A stretch of DNA of 64,000 bases from positions 12,168 through 76,167 of the forward strand of contig CALABS010000051.1 in assembly GCA_937887565.1 (NCBI GenBank), read 5' to 3'. Made by a program: the position numbers and the translations under genes. This document shows positions 10,392 through 17,966 of the stretch, piece by piece. The notes below the pieces were generated by a model. The model saw nothing but the letters and a program-made list of their open reading frames with translations. It did not search any database and was not told where the DNA came from. This stretch comes from an uncultured Rhodospirillaceae bacterium. Lineage in GTDB: Bacteria > Pseudomonadota > Alphaproteobacteria > Rhodospirillales > Magnetospirillaceae. Within the stretch, counting starts at the first letter, position 1. Each line of letters opens with the position of its first letter.

Positions 10392-11474
10392 GTGACCGAG
10401 CTTCCAATCTCCACCGTGGTGGGTGGCGCTGCCTTCGTGGCCGGCATCATCTTCGGCTTCACCGCCAACCGCACCAATTTCTGCACCATGGGCGCCATCT
10501 CGGACATCGTCTTCATGGGCGACTGGAACCGCATGCGCGCCTGGATGTTGGCCCTGGCGGTGGGCATGCTGACCACCCAGGGCATGCACGCGGCCGGCAT
10601 GGTCGACCTGTCCAAGTCCATCTATCTGGGCGGCAGCATCCCGTGGGCGGGCGCCGTCATCGGCGGCCTGATGTTCGGCTTCGGCATGACGCTGGCCGGC
10701 GGTTGCGGCAACAAGATGCTGGTCCGCATCGGCGGCGGCAACCTGAAGTCCGTGGTGGTGTTCCTGGTGGTAGCGCTGTTCGCCTACATGACGCTCAAGG
10801 GCCTGATCGGCCTCGCCCGCGTCCAGCTCGAGCAGACCACCAGCATCGCCGCCACCTCATCCATCGTCGGGTTGCTGGGCAAGGCCGGCCTGCCCGAGGC
10901 CGCCACCCGCTGGGGGCTGGTGGCGCTGATCGCCGGCGGCTTGATCCTGTGGTGCTTCAAGAGCCACGAATTCCGCGACAGCCCCCGCGACATGATCGGC
11001 GGCGTGGTCATCGGCCTGATGGTGCCGCTGGGCTGGTACATCACCGGCGTGCTGGGCTACGACGACTTCGAGCCCACCGCGCTGGCCTCCTTCACCTTCA
11101 TCGCCCCGGTCGGCGACAGCGTGCAGTACCTGATGACCTTCACCGGCTCGACCATCAATTTCGGCATCGCGGCGGTGGGCGGCGTGGTGGTGGGCTCGCT
11201 GGCCGCCGCGCTGACCGGCAAGAGCTTCCACCTCGAGGCCTTCACCGACGCGAACGACATGCTGCGCCACTTCCTGGGCGCGGCGCTGATGGGCACCGGC
11301 GGCGTCATGGCCATGGGCTGCACCATCGGCCAGGGCCTGACCGGGATGTCGACCCTGTCCATCACCTCGGTGCTGGCGCTGGGCTCCATCATCCTGGGCG
11401 GCGTCGTCGGCATGAAATACATGGAGGAAGGCACGCTGGGCGGCGCCATCAAGGCGGTGTTCGCGCGGGCGTGA
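10392..11474 (+). CDS. YeeE/YedE family sulfur-compound transporter
   Basis: A 360-residue polytopic inner-membrane protein with about nine helices. It carries the conserved cysteine motifs of the family: NFCTMGA (Cys31), AGGCGNK (Cys105) and MGCTIGQGLTG (Cys310). In characterised members (TsuA/YeeE) equivalent cysteines pass thiosulfate through the membrane by transient interactions. Translation starts at GTG after a GGGAGG site. With divergent TusA, DsrE2 and a periplasmic thioredoxin-like protein, it probably supplies sulfane sulfur or thiosulfate to the TusA relay. Confidence 0.9.
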   Translation: MTELPISTVVGGAAFVAGIIFGFTANRTNFCTMGAISDIVFMGDWNRMRAWMLALAVGMLTTQGMHAAGMVDLSKSIYLGGSIPWAGAVIGGLMFGFGMTLAGGCGNKMLVRIGGGNLKSVVVFLVVALFAYMTLKGLIGLARVQLEQTTSIAATSSIVGLLGKAGLPEAATRWGLVALIAGGLILWCFKSHEFRDSPRDMIGGVVIGLMVPLGWYITGVLGYDDFEPTALASFTFIAPVGDSVQYLMTFTGSTINFGIAAVGGVVVGSLAAALTGKSFHLEAFTDANDMLRHFLGAALMGTGGVMAMGCTIGQGLTGMSTLSITSVLALGSIILGGVVGMKYMEEGTLGGAIKAVFARA

Positions 11475-11499
11475 CCCACCGTCGTGGCCGATGGGGCGG

Positions 11500-11540
11500 G
11501 CCCCCATCCCCCGCCTTCCCCCACCTGCGGCGGGGGAAGG
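11500..11540 (-). repeat. dispersed GC-rich palindromic repeat, copy D
   Basis: Read on the minus strand this follows the pattern CC-TCCCCC ... GGGGGA-GG then C-GGGGAT-GGGGGC, the same layout as three other intergenic copies at 12661, 12733 and 53999. This is the most diverged copy. It lies between the YeeE-like gene and a bidirectional terminator. Confidence 0.65.
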
Positions 11541-11550
11541 AGCCAGACAA

Positions 11551-11578
11551 AAAGGGCGCCCCTCGCGGGGCGCCCTTT
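11551..11578. terminator. bidirectional terminator between transporter gene and ilvC
   Basis: A perfect 12-bp stem (AAAGGGCGCCCC) with a TCGC loop. An A run precedes it, giving a U run for transcripts arriving from ilvC on the minus strand; the plus-strand side ends in CCCTTTCCGTTT. It serves both convergent genes. Confidence 0.85.
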
Positions 11579-11601
11579 CCGTTTGCGGACCTCGCGGCCG
11601 C

Positions 11602-12621
11602 TCAGTTCTTGGTCTTGTCGACCAGCTTGTTCTTGCCGATCCACGGCATCATGCCGCGCAGACGCTCGCCGACCTGCTCGATGGGGTGCTCCGATTCCAT
11701 GCGGCGGGTGGCCTTGAAGCTGGGCTGGCCGGCCTGGCACTCCAGCATCCAGTCGCGCACGAAGCGGCCGGACTGGATGTCGTCGAGCACGCGCTTCATC
11801 TCGGCCTTGGTCTCGGGGGTGATGATGCGCGGGCCGGTGCGGTAGTCGCCGTACTCGGCGGTGTTGGAGATCGAGTAGCGCATGTTGGCGATGCCGCCCT
11901 CGTAGATCAGGTCGACGATCAGCTTCACCTCGTGCAGGCACTCGAAATAGGCCATCTCGGGGGCATAGCCCGCCTCGACCAGGGTCTCGAAGCCGTACTG
12001 GATCAGCTTGGTCAGGCCGCCGCACAGCACCACCTGCTCGCCGAACAGATCGGTCTCGCATTCCTCGCGGAAGCTGGTCTCGATGATGCCCGAGCGGCCG
12101 CCGCCGACGCCCGAGGCGTAGCTGAGCGCGATCTCGAGGGCGTTGCCCGAGGCGTTCTGGGCCACCGCCACCAGGCAAGGGACGCCGCCGCCCTTCAGGT
12201 ACTCGCCGCGCACGGTGTGGCCAGGGCCCTTGGGGGCGACCATGAACACGTCGAGGTCGGGGCGGGCCTCGATCAGGCCGAAATGGATGTTGAGGCCGTG
12301 GGCGAAGGCCAGCGCCGCGCCCTGCTTCATGTTGGGGGCGAGGTCGGTCTTGTAGATCGACGCCTGCAGCTCGTCGGGCGTGAGCATCATCACCACGTCG
12401 GCCCACTTGGCGCAGTCGGCCGGGCTCATCACCTTGAGACCCTCGCCCTCGGCCTTCTTGACCGTCGCCGAGCCGGGACGCAGGCCGATGGCCACCTCCT
12501 TGGCGCCGGAATCGCGAAGGTTCAGCGCATGGGCGTGGCCCTGCGAGCCGTAGCCGATGATGGCCACCTTCTTGCCCTTGATCAGATTGACGTCGGCGTC
12601 ACGGTCGTAATAAACGCGCAT
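11602..12621 (-). CDS. ilvC: ketol-acid reductoisomerase
   Basis: A 339-residue class I enzyme converting acetolactate or acetohydroxybutyrate to the dihydroxy acid with NADPH, in valine, leucine and isoleucine synthesis. The Rossmann motif is VAIIGYGSQGHAHALNL near residue 18; the C-terminal knotted domain has FREECETDLFGEQ and SNTAEYGDY with the metal-binding acidic residues. The ATG at 12621 has an AGAGGAAGC ribosome site; an upstream in-frame start is unlikely. It lies downstream of ilvB-ilvH but is separated from them by two repeat copies, so it may have its own promoter. Confidence 0.97.
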   Translation of the reverse strand: MRVYYDRDADVNLIKGKKVAIIGYGSQGHAHALNLRDSGAKEVAIGLRPGSATVKKAEGEGLKVMSPADCAKWADVVMMLTPDELQASIYKTDLAPNMKQGAALAFAHGLNIHFGLIEARPDLDVFMVAPKGPGHTVRGEYLKGGGVPCLVAVAQNASGNALEIALSYASGVGGGRSGIIETSFREECETDLFGEQVVLCGGLTKLIQYGFETLVEAGYAPEMAYFECLHEVKLIVDLIYEGGIANMRYSISNTAEYGDYRTGPRIITPETKAEMKRVLDDIQSGRFVRDWMLECQAGQPSFKATRRMESEHPIEQVGERLRGMMPWIGKNKLVDKTKN

Positions 12622-12660
12622 GCTTCCTCTCTTTCGCCGTCTGGCGGCCGTCACGAGTGT

Positions 12661-12705
12661 TCCCTCCCTCGCGCGCAGCGTGGGGGAGGGCTAGGGTGGG
12701 GGCCT
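12661..12705 (+). repeat. dispersed GC-rich palindromic repeat, copy B
   Basis: Contains TGGGGGAGGGCTAGGGTGGG, nearly identical to copy A at 53999 (GGGGGAGGGCCAGGGTGGG). It lies in the ilvC-ilvH gap, 60 bases from an inverted second copy. Confidence 0.75.
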
Positions 12706-12732
12706 GGCGGCCCGAGAATGCGGGCGTCGACA

Positions 12733-12772
12733 AGCCCCCTCCCCAGCCCTCCCCCGGCAAGCCGGGGGAGGG
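12733..12772 (-). repeat. dispersed GC-rich palindromic repeat, copy C, with strong hairpin
   Basis: On the minus strand it repeats the CCCCCTCCCCC ... GGGGGAGGG-CTGGGGAGGGGGC pattern of copies A and B. Positions 12747-12772 form a perfect 12-bp stem with a two-base loop just after the ilvH stop, so it could also act as a terminator or mRNA end, although no U tract follows. Confidence 0.75.
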
Positions 12773-12778
12773 GGTTGT

Positions 12779-13303
12779 TTAAAGCGGATTGGGACCGCGC
12801 GCAATGGCGACGACGCCGGTGCGCGACACGTCCACCAGGCCCAGGGGCTCCATCAGCTTGATGAAGGCGTCCACCTTCTCGGTGGCGCCCACCACCTCGA
12901 AGACGAAGCTCTCGTTGGTGGAATCGATGGCCCGCGCCCGGAAGATGTCTGCGATGCGCAAGGACTCGACCCGCTTGTCGCCGGTGCCGGCCACCTTCAC
13001 CAGCGCCAGCTCGCGGGCCACGTGGGGGCCCTCGATGGTCAGGTCGGAGACCTTGTGGACCGGCACCAGCCGGCGCAGCTGGTTCTTGATCTGCTCGACG
13101 ATCATCGCCGTGCCGGTGGTGACGATGGTGATGCGCGACAGGTTCTCGGCGCGGTTCACCTCGGCCACGGTCAGGCTCTCGATGTTGTAGCCGCGGCCCG
13201 AGAACAGGCCGATGACGCGGGCCAGCACGCCGGCCTCGTTGTCGACCAGCACCGAGATGGTGTGGCGGTTGGTCTCTTCGACGATCTTGGTCATGGCCGT
13301 CAT
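12779..13303 (-). CDS. ilvH: acetolactate synthase small (regulatory) subunit
   Basis: A 174-residue ACT-domain subunit: RHTISVLVDNEAGVLARVIG and FSGRGYNIESLTVAE form the valine-binding ACT domain at about 10-50, followed by the standard second half. It binds IlvB and gives valine feedback control. The start is uncertain: ATG at 13303 has GAAGGG upstream, a second ATG lies at 13294, and a GTG at 13324 overlaps the ilvB stop. All keep it coupled to ilvB. Confidence 0.95.
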   Translation of the reverse strand: MTAMTKIVEETNRHTISVLVDNEAGVLARVIGLFSGRGYNIESLTVAEVNRAENLSRITIVTTGTAMIVEQIKNQLRRLVPVHKVSDLTIEGPHVARELALVKVAGTGDKRVESLRIADIFRARAIDSTNESFVFEVVGATEKVDAFIKLMEPLGLVDVSRTGVVAIARGPNPL

Positions 13304-13320
13304 TGTCCTTGTCCCTTCCG

Positions 13321-15087
13321 TCACACCAGAACCATGCCGTCTTCTTCCGAACCCGGCTTTTCCATGCCCTTGTCCTCGGGGCCGAGCACCATCTCGTTAT
13401 GGGCCATGCCGGGCATGATCATGGGGAAGCAGTTTTCCGAGGCGTCGGTGCGCAAATCGGCGATCACCGGACGGTCGACGGCGATCATCTCCTTGATCAG
13501 GTCGTCCACTTCGCCCGGCTTGGTGGCCCTGAGGCCGACGGCGCCGTAGGCCTCGGCCAGCTTCACGAAGTCGGGGTGATGCTCCATGTGGCTTTCCGAG
13601 TAGCGGCCGCCGTGGATCAGCTCCTGCCACTGCCGGACCATTCCCATGTACTGGTTGTTGAGGATGAAGATCTTGACCGGCAGCTTGTGCTGGCACAGCG
13701 TCGCCATCTCCTGGATGTTCATCTGGATCGACGACTCGCCGGCGATGTTGACCACCAGCGCCTCGGGATGGGCGGTCTGCACGCCCATGGCGGCCGGCAG
13801 TCCGTAGCCCATCGTGCCCAGCCCGCCCGAGGTCATCCAGTGGTTGGGCTGCTCGAAGCGGAAGTGCTGGGCCGCCCACATCTGGTGCTGGCCGACCTCG
13901 GTGCAGATATAGGGGTTCTTGTGCTTGGTCAGCTCGTACAGGCGCTGGATGGCGTATTGTGGCTTGATGACCTTGTTCGAGTTCTCGTAGTGCAGGCAAT
14001 TGACCGCCCGCCACTGGTCGATCTCGGCCCACCATGCCCGAAGCGCCTTCTCGTCGGCGCGGTACTGCTTCGCCTTCCAGACCTTGATCAGGTCCTCAAG
14101 GATATGCGCCGCGTCGCCGATCACCGCCAGATCCACCGCCACGTTCTTGTTGACCGAGCTGGGGTCGATGTCGACGTGGATCTTCTTCGAGTTGGGCGAG
14201 AAGGCGTTGAGGCGGCCGGTCACGCGGTCGTCGAAGCGGGCGCCGATGTTGATCATCAGGTCGCAGCCGTGCATGGCCAGGTTGGCCTCGTAGGTGCCGT
14301 GCATGCCCAGCATGCCCAAGGACAGCGGGTCCGAGGCCGGGAAGGCGCCCAGGCCCATCAGGGTCTGGGTGCACGGATAGCCGGTCATGCGCACGAACTG
14401 GGTCAGCAGCTGGCACGCCGCCGCGCCCGAATTGATCAGGCCGCCGCCGACATAGAACACCGGCCGCTTGGCCCGCGCGATCATCTCAGCCGCCGTCTCG
14501 ATGGCCTTGATGTCGCCCTTCACCGGCGGCTTGTACTTGGACTTCACCCGCTGCGGCGGCACGTACTCGCCCTTGCTCTGGACGACGTCCTTGGGCAGGT
14601 CGACCAGCACCGGGCCGGGCCGGCCGGAGCGCGCCACGTGGAAGGCCTCGTGGACGATGCGCGACAGGTCGCCCACGTCCTTGACCAGGTAGTTGTGCTT
14701 GGTGCACGGCCGGGTGATGCCGGTGATGTCGGCTTCCTGGAAGGCATCGTTGCCGATCAGGCTGGTGGGCACCTGGCCGGTGAAGCACACCAGCGGGATC
14801 GAATCGCACAGGGCGTCGGTCAGGCCGGTGATGGTGTTGGTGGCGCCGGGGCCCGAGGTCACCAGCACGCAGCCGACCTTGCCGGTCGAGCGGGCATAAC
14901 CTTCGGCGGCATGCACGGCGGCCTGCTCGTGGCGGACCAGGACGTGCTTGAGGCGGTTCTGCTTGAACAGTTCGTCATAGATGGGAAGTACGGCGCCGCC
15001 CGGATAGCCGAAAATGACCTCTACCCCCTGGTCCGCCAGGGCCTTGAGGAGGATCTCCGCTCCGTTCAACGTGTCGTGCTGTGCCAT
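13321..15087 (-). CDS. ilvB: acetolactate synthase large (catalytic) subunit
   Basis: A 588-residue thiamine-diphosphate enzyme making acetolactate from pyruvate. The N-terminal domain has VIFGYPGGAVLPIYD and HEQAAVHAAEGYAR with the catalytic glutamate; the C-terminal cofactor region reads AGESSIQMNIQEMATLCQ ending in ILNNQYMGMVRQW. The usual GDG of the cofactor motif is GES here, with Glu replacing the metal-binding Asp. The ATG at 15087 (MAQHDTLNG) has AAAGGGTG upstream and matches family N-termini better than the longer frame. It is the first gene of the ilvBH pair. Confidence 0.96.
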   Translation of the reverse strand: MAQHDTLNGAEILLKALADQGVEVIFGYPGGAVLPIYDELFKQNRLKHVLVRHEQAAVHAAEGYARSTGKVGCVLVTSGPGATNTITGLTDALCDSIPLVCFTGQVPTSLIGNDAFQEADITGITRPCTKHNYLVKDVGDLSRIVHEAFHVARSGRPGPVLVDLPKDVVQSKGEYVPPQRVKSKYKPPVKGDIKAIETAAEMIARAKRPVFYVGGGLINSGAAACQLLTQFVRMTGYPCTQTLMGLGAFPASDPLSLGMLGMHGTYEANLAMHGCDLMINIGARFDDRVTGRLNAFSPNSKKIHVDIDPSSVNKNVAVDLAVIGDAAHILEDLIKVWKAKQYRADEKALRAWWAEIDQWRAVNCLHYENSNKVIKPQYAIQRLYELTKHKNPYICTEVGQHQMWAAQHFRFEQPNHWMTSGGLGTMGYGLPAAMGVQTAHPEALVVNIAGESSIQMNIQEMATLCQHKLPVKIFILNNQYMGMVRQWQELIHGGRYSESHMEHHPDFVKLAEAYGAVGLRATKPGEVDDLIKEMIAVDRPVIADLRTDASENCFPMIMPGMAHNEMVLGPEDKGMEKPGSEEDGMVLV

Positions 15088-15188
15088 CTCGGTGCACCCT
15101 TTCCATTGCCAAACCGGCCGCGCCACGAACGCGCAATAAAATTACGCGCTGCGCTGCAGCGACGCGAGCGGCACAACCTAGCCCCACC

Positions 15189-16133
15189 CTACTCCCCGGT
15201 CAAGAGGAACTGACGAATATTCGCAAAGATTTCCGCCCGATGGCTTTCCGAAAATTGCGCATAGACCACCTCCGACGCATCGAGCTGGTGCCGGAGCCAC
15301 GTCATCTGCCGCTTGGCATAGTTGCGGGTGGCCTGGTTGGCGGCGGCGATGGCGGCCTCCAGCGACCGTTCCCCGCGCAAGAATGATGCGAGTTCGGGCA
15401 CGCCCAGCGCCTTCATGGCCGGCAGCGCCGGGTCGAGGTCCAGGTCCAGAAGCGCCCGCACCTCGTCCAGCGCCCCGTGCTCCACCATCCGCTGGAAGCG
15501 GCTTTCGCAATTGGCGTACAGCCAGTCGCGCGGCGGCAGCAGGGCGATGGAATGCCAGCGCGCCGGCACCGCCCCCTCCATGGGGTCGGCCTGCCAGTCG
15601 GCCAGCGAGCGCCCGGTGGCCACGATGACCTCCCAGGCGCGGACCAGGCGCTGGCTGTTGCCGGGATCGAGGCGGGCGGCCATCGTCGGGTCGCGGGCGG
15701 CCAACTCGGCGTGGAAGGCGGCGTTGCCCAGCCGCGAGAGACGTGCCCGGGCCTCGTCGCGGATGGCGGCCGGGATGGCGGGCACCGGCGAGATGCCCCG
15801 CATCAGGGTCCGGATGTAAAGCCCGGTGCCGCCGACGACGATGGGCAGCCGCCCCGCCGCCCAGGCGCCGAGCATCTCCGCCTCGGCCCTGTCGCGCCAC
15901 AGCGCCGCCGAACACGCCACCGACGGCGGCAGCACCCCGTAGAGCCGGTGCGGCGCGCGGGCCTCGTCCTCCACCGACGGCCGCGCGGTCACCACGCGCA
16001 GCACGTCGTAGACCTGCATCGAGTCCGCATTGATCACCACCCCGCCGAACGCCTCGGCGAGCGCGAGCGCCAGACCGGACTTGCCCGAGGCGGTGGGGCC
16101 GGCGATGACGATCGAGGGTCGGTTATTCACCAC
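15189..16133 (-). CDS. miaA: tRNA dimethylallyltransferase
   Basis: A 314-residue enzyme that prenylates A37 of tRNAs reading UNN codons. The P-loop is AGPTASGKSGLALAL (about 11-25), followed by VINADSMQVYD, GGTGLYIRTLMRG and the C-terminal TRNYAKRQMTWLR. The only usable starts are GTG codons (16133, 16130), and these lie inside the left inverted repeat of the adjacent GxxExxY cassette, which therefore supplies or replaced the native 5' end. The 3' end is 101 bases before ilvB on the same strand. Confidence 0.95.
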   Translation of the reverse strand: MVNNRPSIVIAGPTASGKSGLALALAEAFGGVVINADSMQVYDVLRVVTARPSVEDEARAPHRLYGVLPPSVACSAALWRDRAEAEMLGAWAAGRLPIVVGGTGLYIRTLMRGISPVPAIPAAIRDEARARLSRLGNAAFHAELAARDPTMAARLDPGNSQRLVRAWEVIVATGRSLADWQADPMEGAVPARWHSIALLPPRDWLYANCESRFQRMVEHGALDEVRALLDLDLDPALPAMKALGVPELASFLRGERSLEAAIAAANQATRNYAKRQMTWLRHQLDASEVVYAQFSESHRAEIFANIRQFLLTGE

Positions 16134-16153
16134 GAAGACACGAAGACACGAAG
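16129..16153 (+). repeat. inverted repeat, left copy, GxxExxY cassette 1
   Basis: The 25-bp motif ACCACGAAGACACGAAG plus ACACGAAG matches the reverse complement of 16558-16582 at 24 of 25 positions. It is internally periodic (CACGAAGA units). It overlaps the miaA start codon. Confidence 0.9.
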
Positions 16154-16170
16154 GTGGAGAGCCAGAACGC

Positions 16171-16557
16171 TCATAGCACGAGCCTATGGATTCCGTCCTT
16201 GATGACGGGCACGTTGAAATTCAGCAAGAAACCGAGTTTGCAGCCGGTCAGCTTCATATAGGTCAGCAATTGCGCACGGTGAACGGGAAGTATCCTCTCG
16301 ATCGCCTTGATCTCAAGGATGATTTTCCCGCCGACAATGACATCGAGCTTCAGGCCGGCATCCAGCTTCTCCCCATCATAAACGACCGGCACCGCGACCT
16401 GCCGGGCGATATCGAGGCCGCGCTTGGACAATTCATGACACAGGCAGTGCTCATAGACCGATTCAAGCAGTCCAGGCCCCAACGCCTTGTGCACCTTGAA
16501 AGCGGAATCGATCATCTGCCGGGCCAGACCCTCGATGAGCGCCCCCTGGTCAAGCAT
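16171..16557 (-). CDS. GxxExxY protein (PD-(D/E)XK nuclease-like), copy 1
   Basis: A 128-residue protein of the GxxExxY family. The signature is G29-x-x-E32-x-x-Y35 in GPGLLESVYEHCL. Asp72 (KLDVIV) and Glu82/Lys84 (ILEIKA) form the D...ExK pattern of PD-(D/E)XK nucleases; the C-terminus is LLTYMKLTGCKLGFLLNF. No function has been established for the family to my knowledge. The ATG lies directly against the right inverted repeat, and an in-frame TAA upstream rules out extension into it. A second, diverged copy is at 62991. Together with the repeats it resembles a self-contained mobile cassette (inference). Confidence 0.9.
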   Translation of the reverse strand: MLDQGALIEGLARQMIDSAFKVHKALGPGLLESVYEHCLCHELSKRGLDIARQVAVPVVYDGEKLDAGLKLDVIVGGKIILEIKAIERILPVHRAQLLTYMKLTGCKLGFLLNFNVPVIKDGIHRLVL

Positions 16558-16582
16558 CTTCGTGCCTTCGTGTCTTCGTGGT
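16558..16582 (-). repeat. inverted repeat, right copy, GxxExxY cassette 1
   Basis: Reverse complement of the left repeat at 16129-16153 with one mismatch in 25. It abuts the start codon of the GxxExxY gene and may serve as its 5' untranslated region. Confidence 0.9.
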
Positions 16583-16590
16583 TAACCCCC

Positions 16591-17808
16591 CTACAGCGGA
16601 TAGCTCACCAGCCCGTCGGCCAGCTTGGGTTCGAACCAGGTGGATTTGGGGGGCATGACTTGGCCGGCCTCGGCGACGGCGACCAGATCCTCCATCTGGG
16701 TCGCGAACAGCGCGAAGGCCACCGCCATCTCGCCCGTGTCCACCCGCCTTTCCAGTTCCGCCATGCCGCGCTTGCCGCCGACGAAGTCGATGCGCTTGTC
16801 CTTGCGCAGATCATTGATGCCCAGCACCGGGGTCAGCAGGCGGTCGGACAGGATCGAGACATCGAGGCGCGCCACCGGATCGGCGGGCGGCGGGTTCCTG
16901 AGGCCCAGGCGGTACCACTGGCCCTGGAGATACATGCCGAAGCTCCGCGCCTCGGCCGGCTTGGCGGGACCGGGCACCGCCTCGACGGTGAATTCGGGGT
17001 CCAGGGCCGCCAGGAAGGCGCCGCGGTCCATGCCATTGAGGTCGCGGACCACCCGGTTGTAGTCGAAGATCATCATCTCGGTGATGGGGAAGGTCACCAC
17101 CAGGAAGCTTTGGGCGGCATCCGAGCCGGGACGGGCGGCGGCGACGCGGCTGGCGGCGGCCGAGCGGTGGTGGCCGTCGGCGATGTAGAGCGCCGGCATG
17201 GCGTCGAAGGCCGCCACCACGCGGGCGATCAGGGCATCGTCGTCCATGACCCACAGGGTGTGATCGATGCCGTCGGCGGCGGTGACAGCATAGGCCGGCG
17301 GCTTGGCGGTGGTGGCGGCAATGGCGGCCGAGACGTCAGCGTGGTCGCGATGGGCCAGCAACACCGGCCCGGTCTGGGCGTCGCAGGCCTCGATCTGGCG
17401 AACGCGGTCGTCCTCCTTGTCGGGGCGGGTGAACTCGTGCTTGCGGATGCGGTTGGCGTCGTAGGCCGCCACCGAGCCGCCGCCCACCAGCCCGGTCTGC
17501 ACGTGCTCGCCCATCCTCAGGCGGTAGACGTAGAAGCACGGCTTGGCATCCTTGACCAGAACGCCCTCGGCCACCATGCGGTCCAGGTTCTCGCGCGCCT
17601 TGGCATAGACGCCGGGATCATAGGGGTCGGTGGCCGGATCGAGGTCGATCTCGGGCTTCGAGATATGCAGGAAGCTCCACGGCTTGCCGGCGGCCAGCGC
17701 GCGGGCTTCGTCCGAGGACAGCACGTCGTAGGGTGGCGCCGCCACTTCGGCGGCGCGGGCTGGCGTGGGCCGAAGGCCGGCGAACGGGCGGAGAAGCGGC
17801 ACGGGCAT
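16591..17808 (-). CDS. DUF1015 family protein
   Basis: A 405-residue soluble protein of the DUF1015 family: N-terminal LRPFAGLRPTPARAAEVAAPPYDVLS, then a central FLHISKPEIDL, and the family hallmark YIADGHHRSAAA at about 210-220. Biochemical function is unknown; in many genomes it lies near serine biosynthesis genes, and here serB is divergent next to it. The ATG at 17808 is preferred over GTG at 17817 because the AGGGAG site is correctly spaced only for the ATG. The 3' end lies 9 bases from GxxExxY cassette 1. Confidence 0.9.
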   Translation of the reverse strand: MPVPLLRPFAGLRPTPARAAEVAAPPYDVLSSDEARALAAGKPWSFLHISKPEIDLDPATDPYDPGVYAKARENLDRMVAEGVLVKDAKPCFYVYRLRMGEHVQTGLVGGGSVAAYDANRIRKHEFTRPDKEDDRVRQIEACDAQTGPVLLAHRDHADVSAAIAATTAKPPAYAVTAADGIDHTLWVMDDDALIARVVAAFDAMPALYIADGHHRSAAASRVAAARPGSDAAQSFLVVTFPITEMMIFDYNRVVRDLNGMDRGAFLAALDPEFTVEAVPGPAKPAEARSFGMYLQGQWYRLGLRNPPPADPVARLDVSILSDRLLTPVLGINDLRKDKRIDFVGGKRGMAELERRVDTGEMAVAFALFATQMEDLVAVAEAGQVMPPKSTWFEPKLADGLVSYPL

Positions 17809-17966
17809 GATGGACACTCCCTCTCGGCTTGCGGGTTCCGACCGGTGATAAAGCAGGCCGGCACCCCCGCCAAGCCGTCATTTTTCGCTGCACTTGCGAA
17901 ATCGGGCGGGTTTCCGTACACCTTGGCGCCTTTTGCTTTTTTGCCCTCCCAAGGACCGCCCCCTCC

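Noticed and set aside
16129..16582. CRISPR-like array from the periodic CACGAAGA units
   Set aside because: The units are 8-9 bases long without spacers and occur as an inverted pair around a gene.
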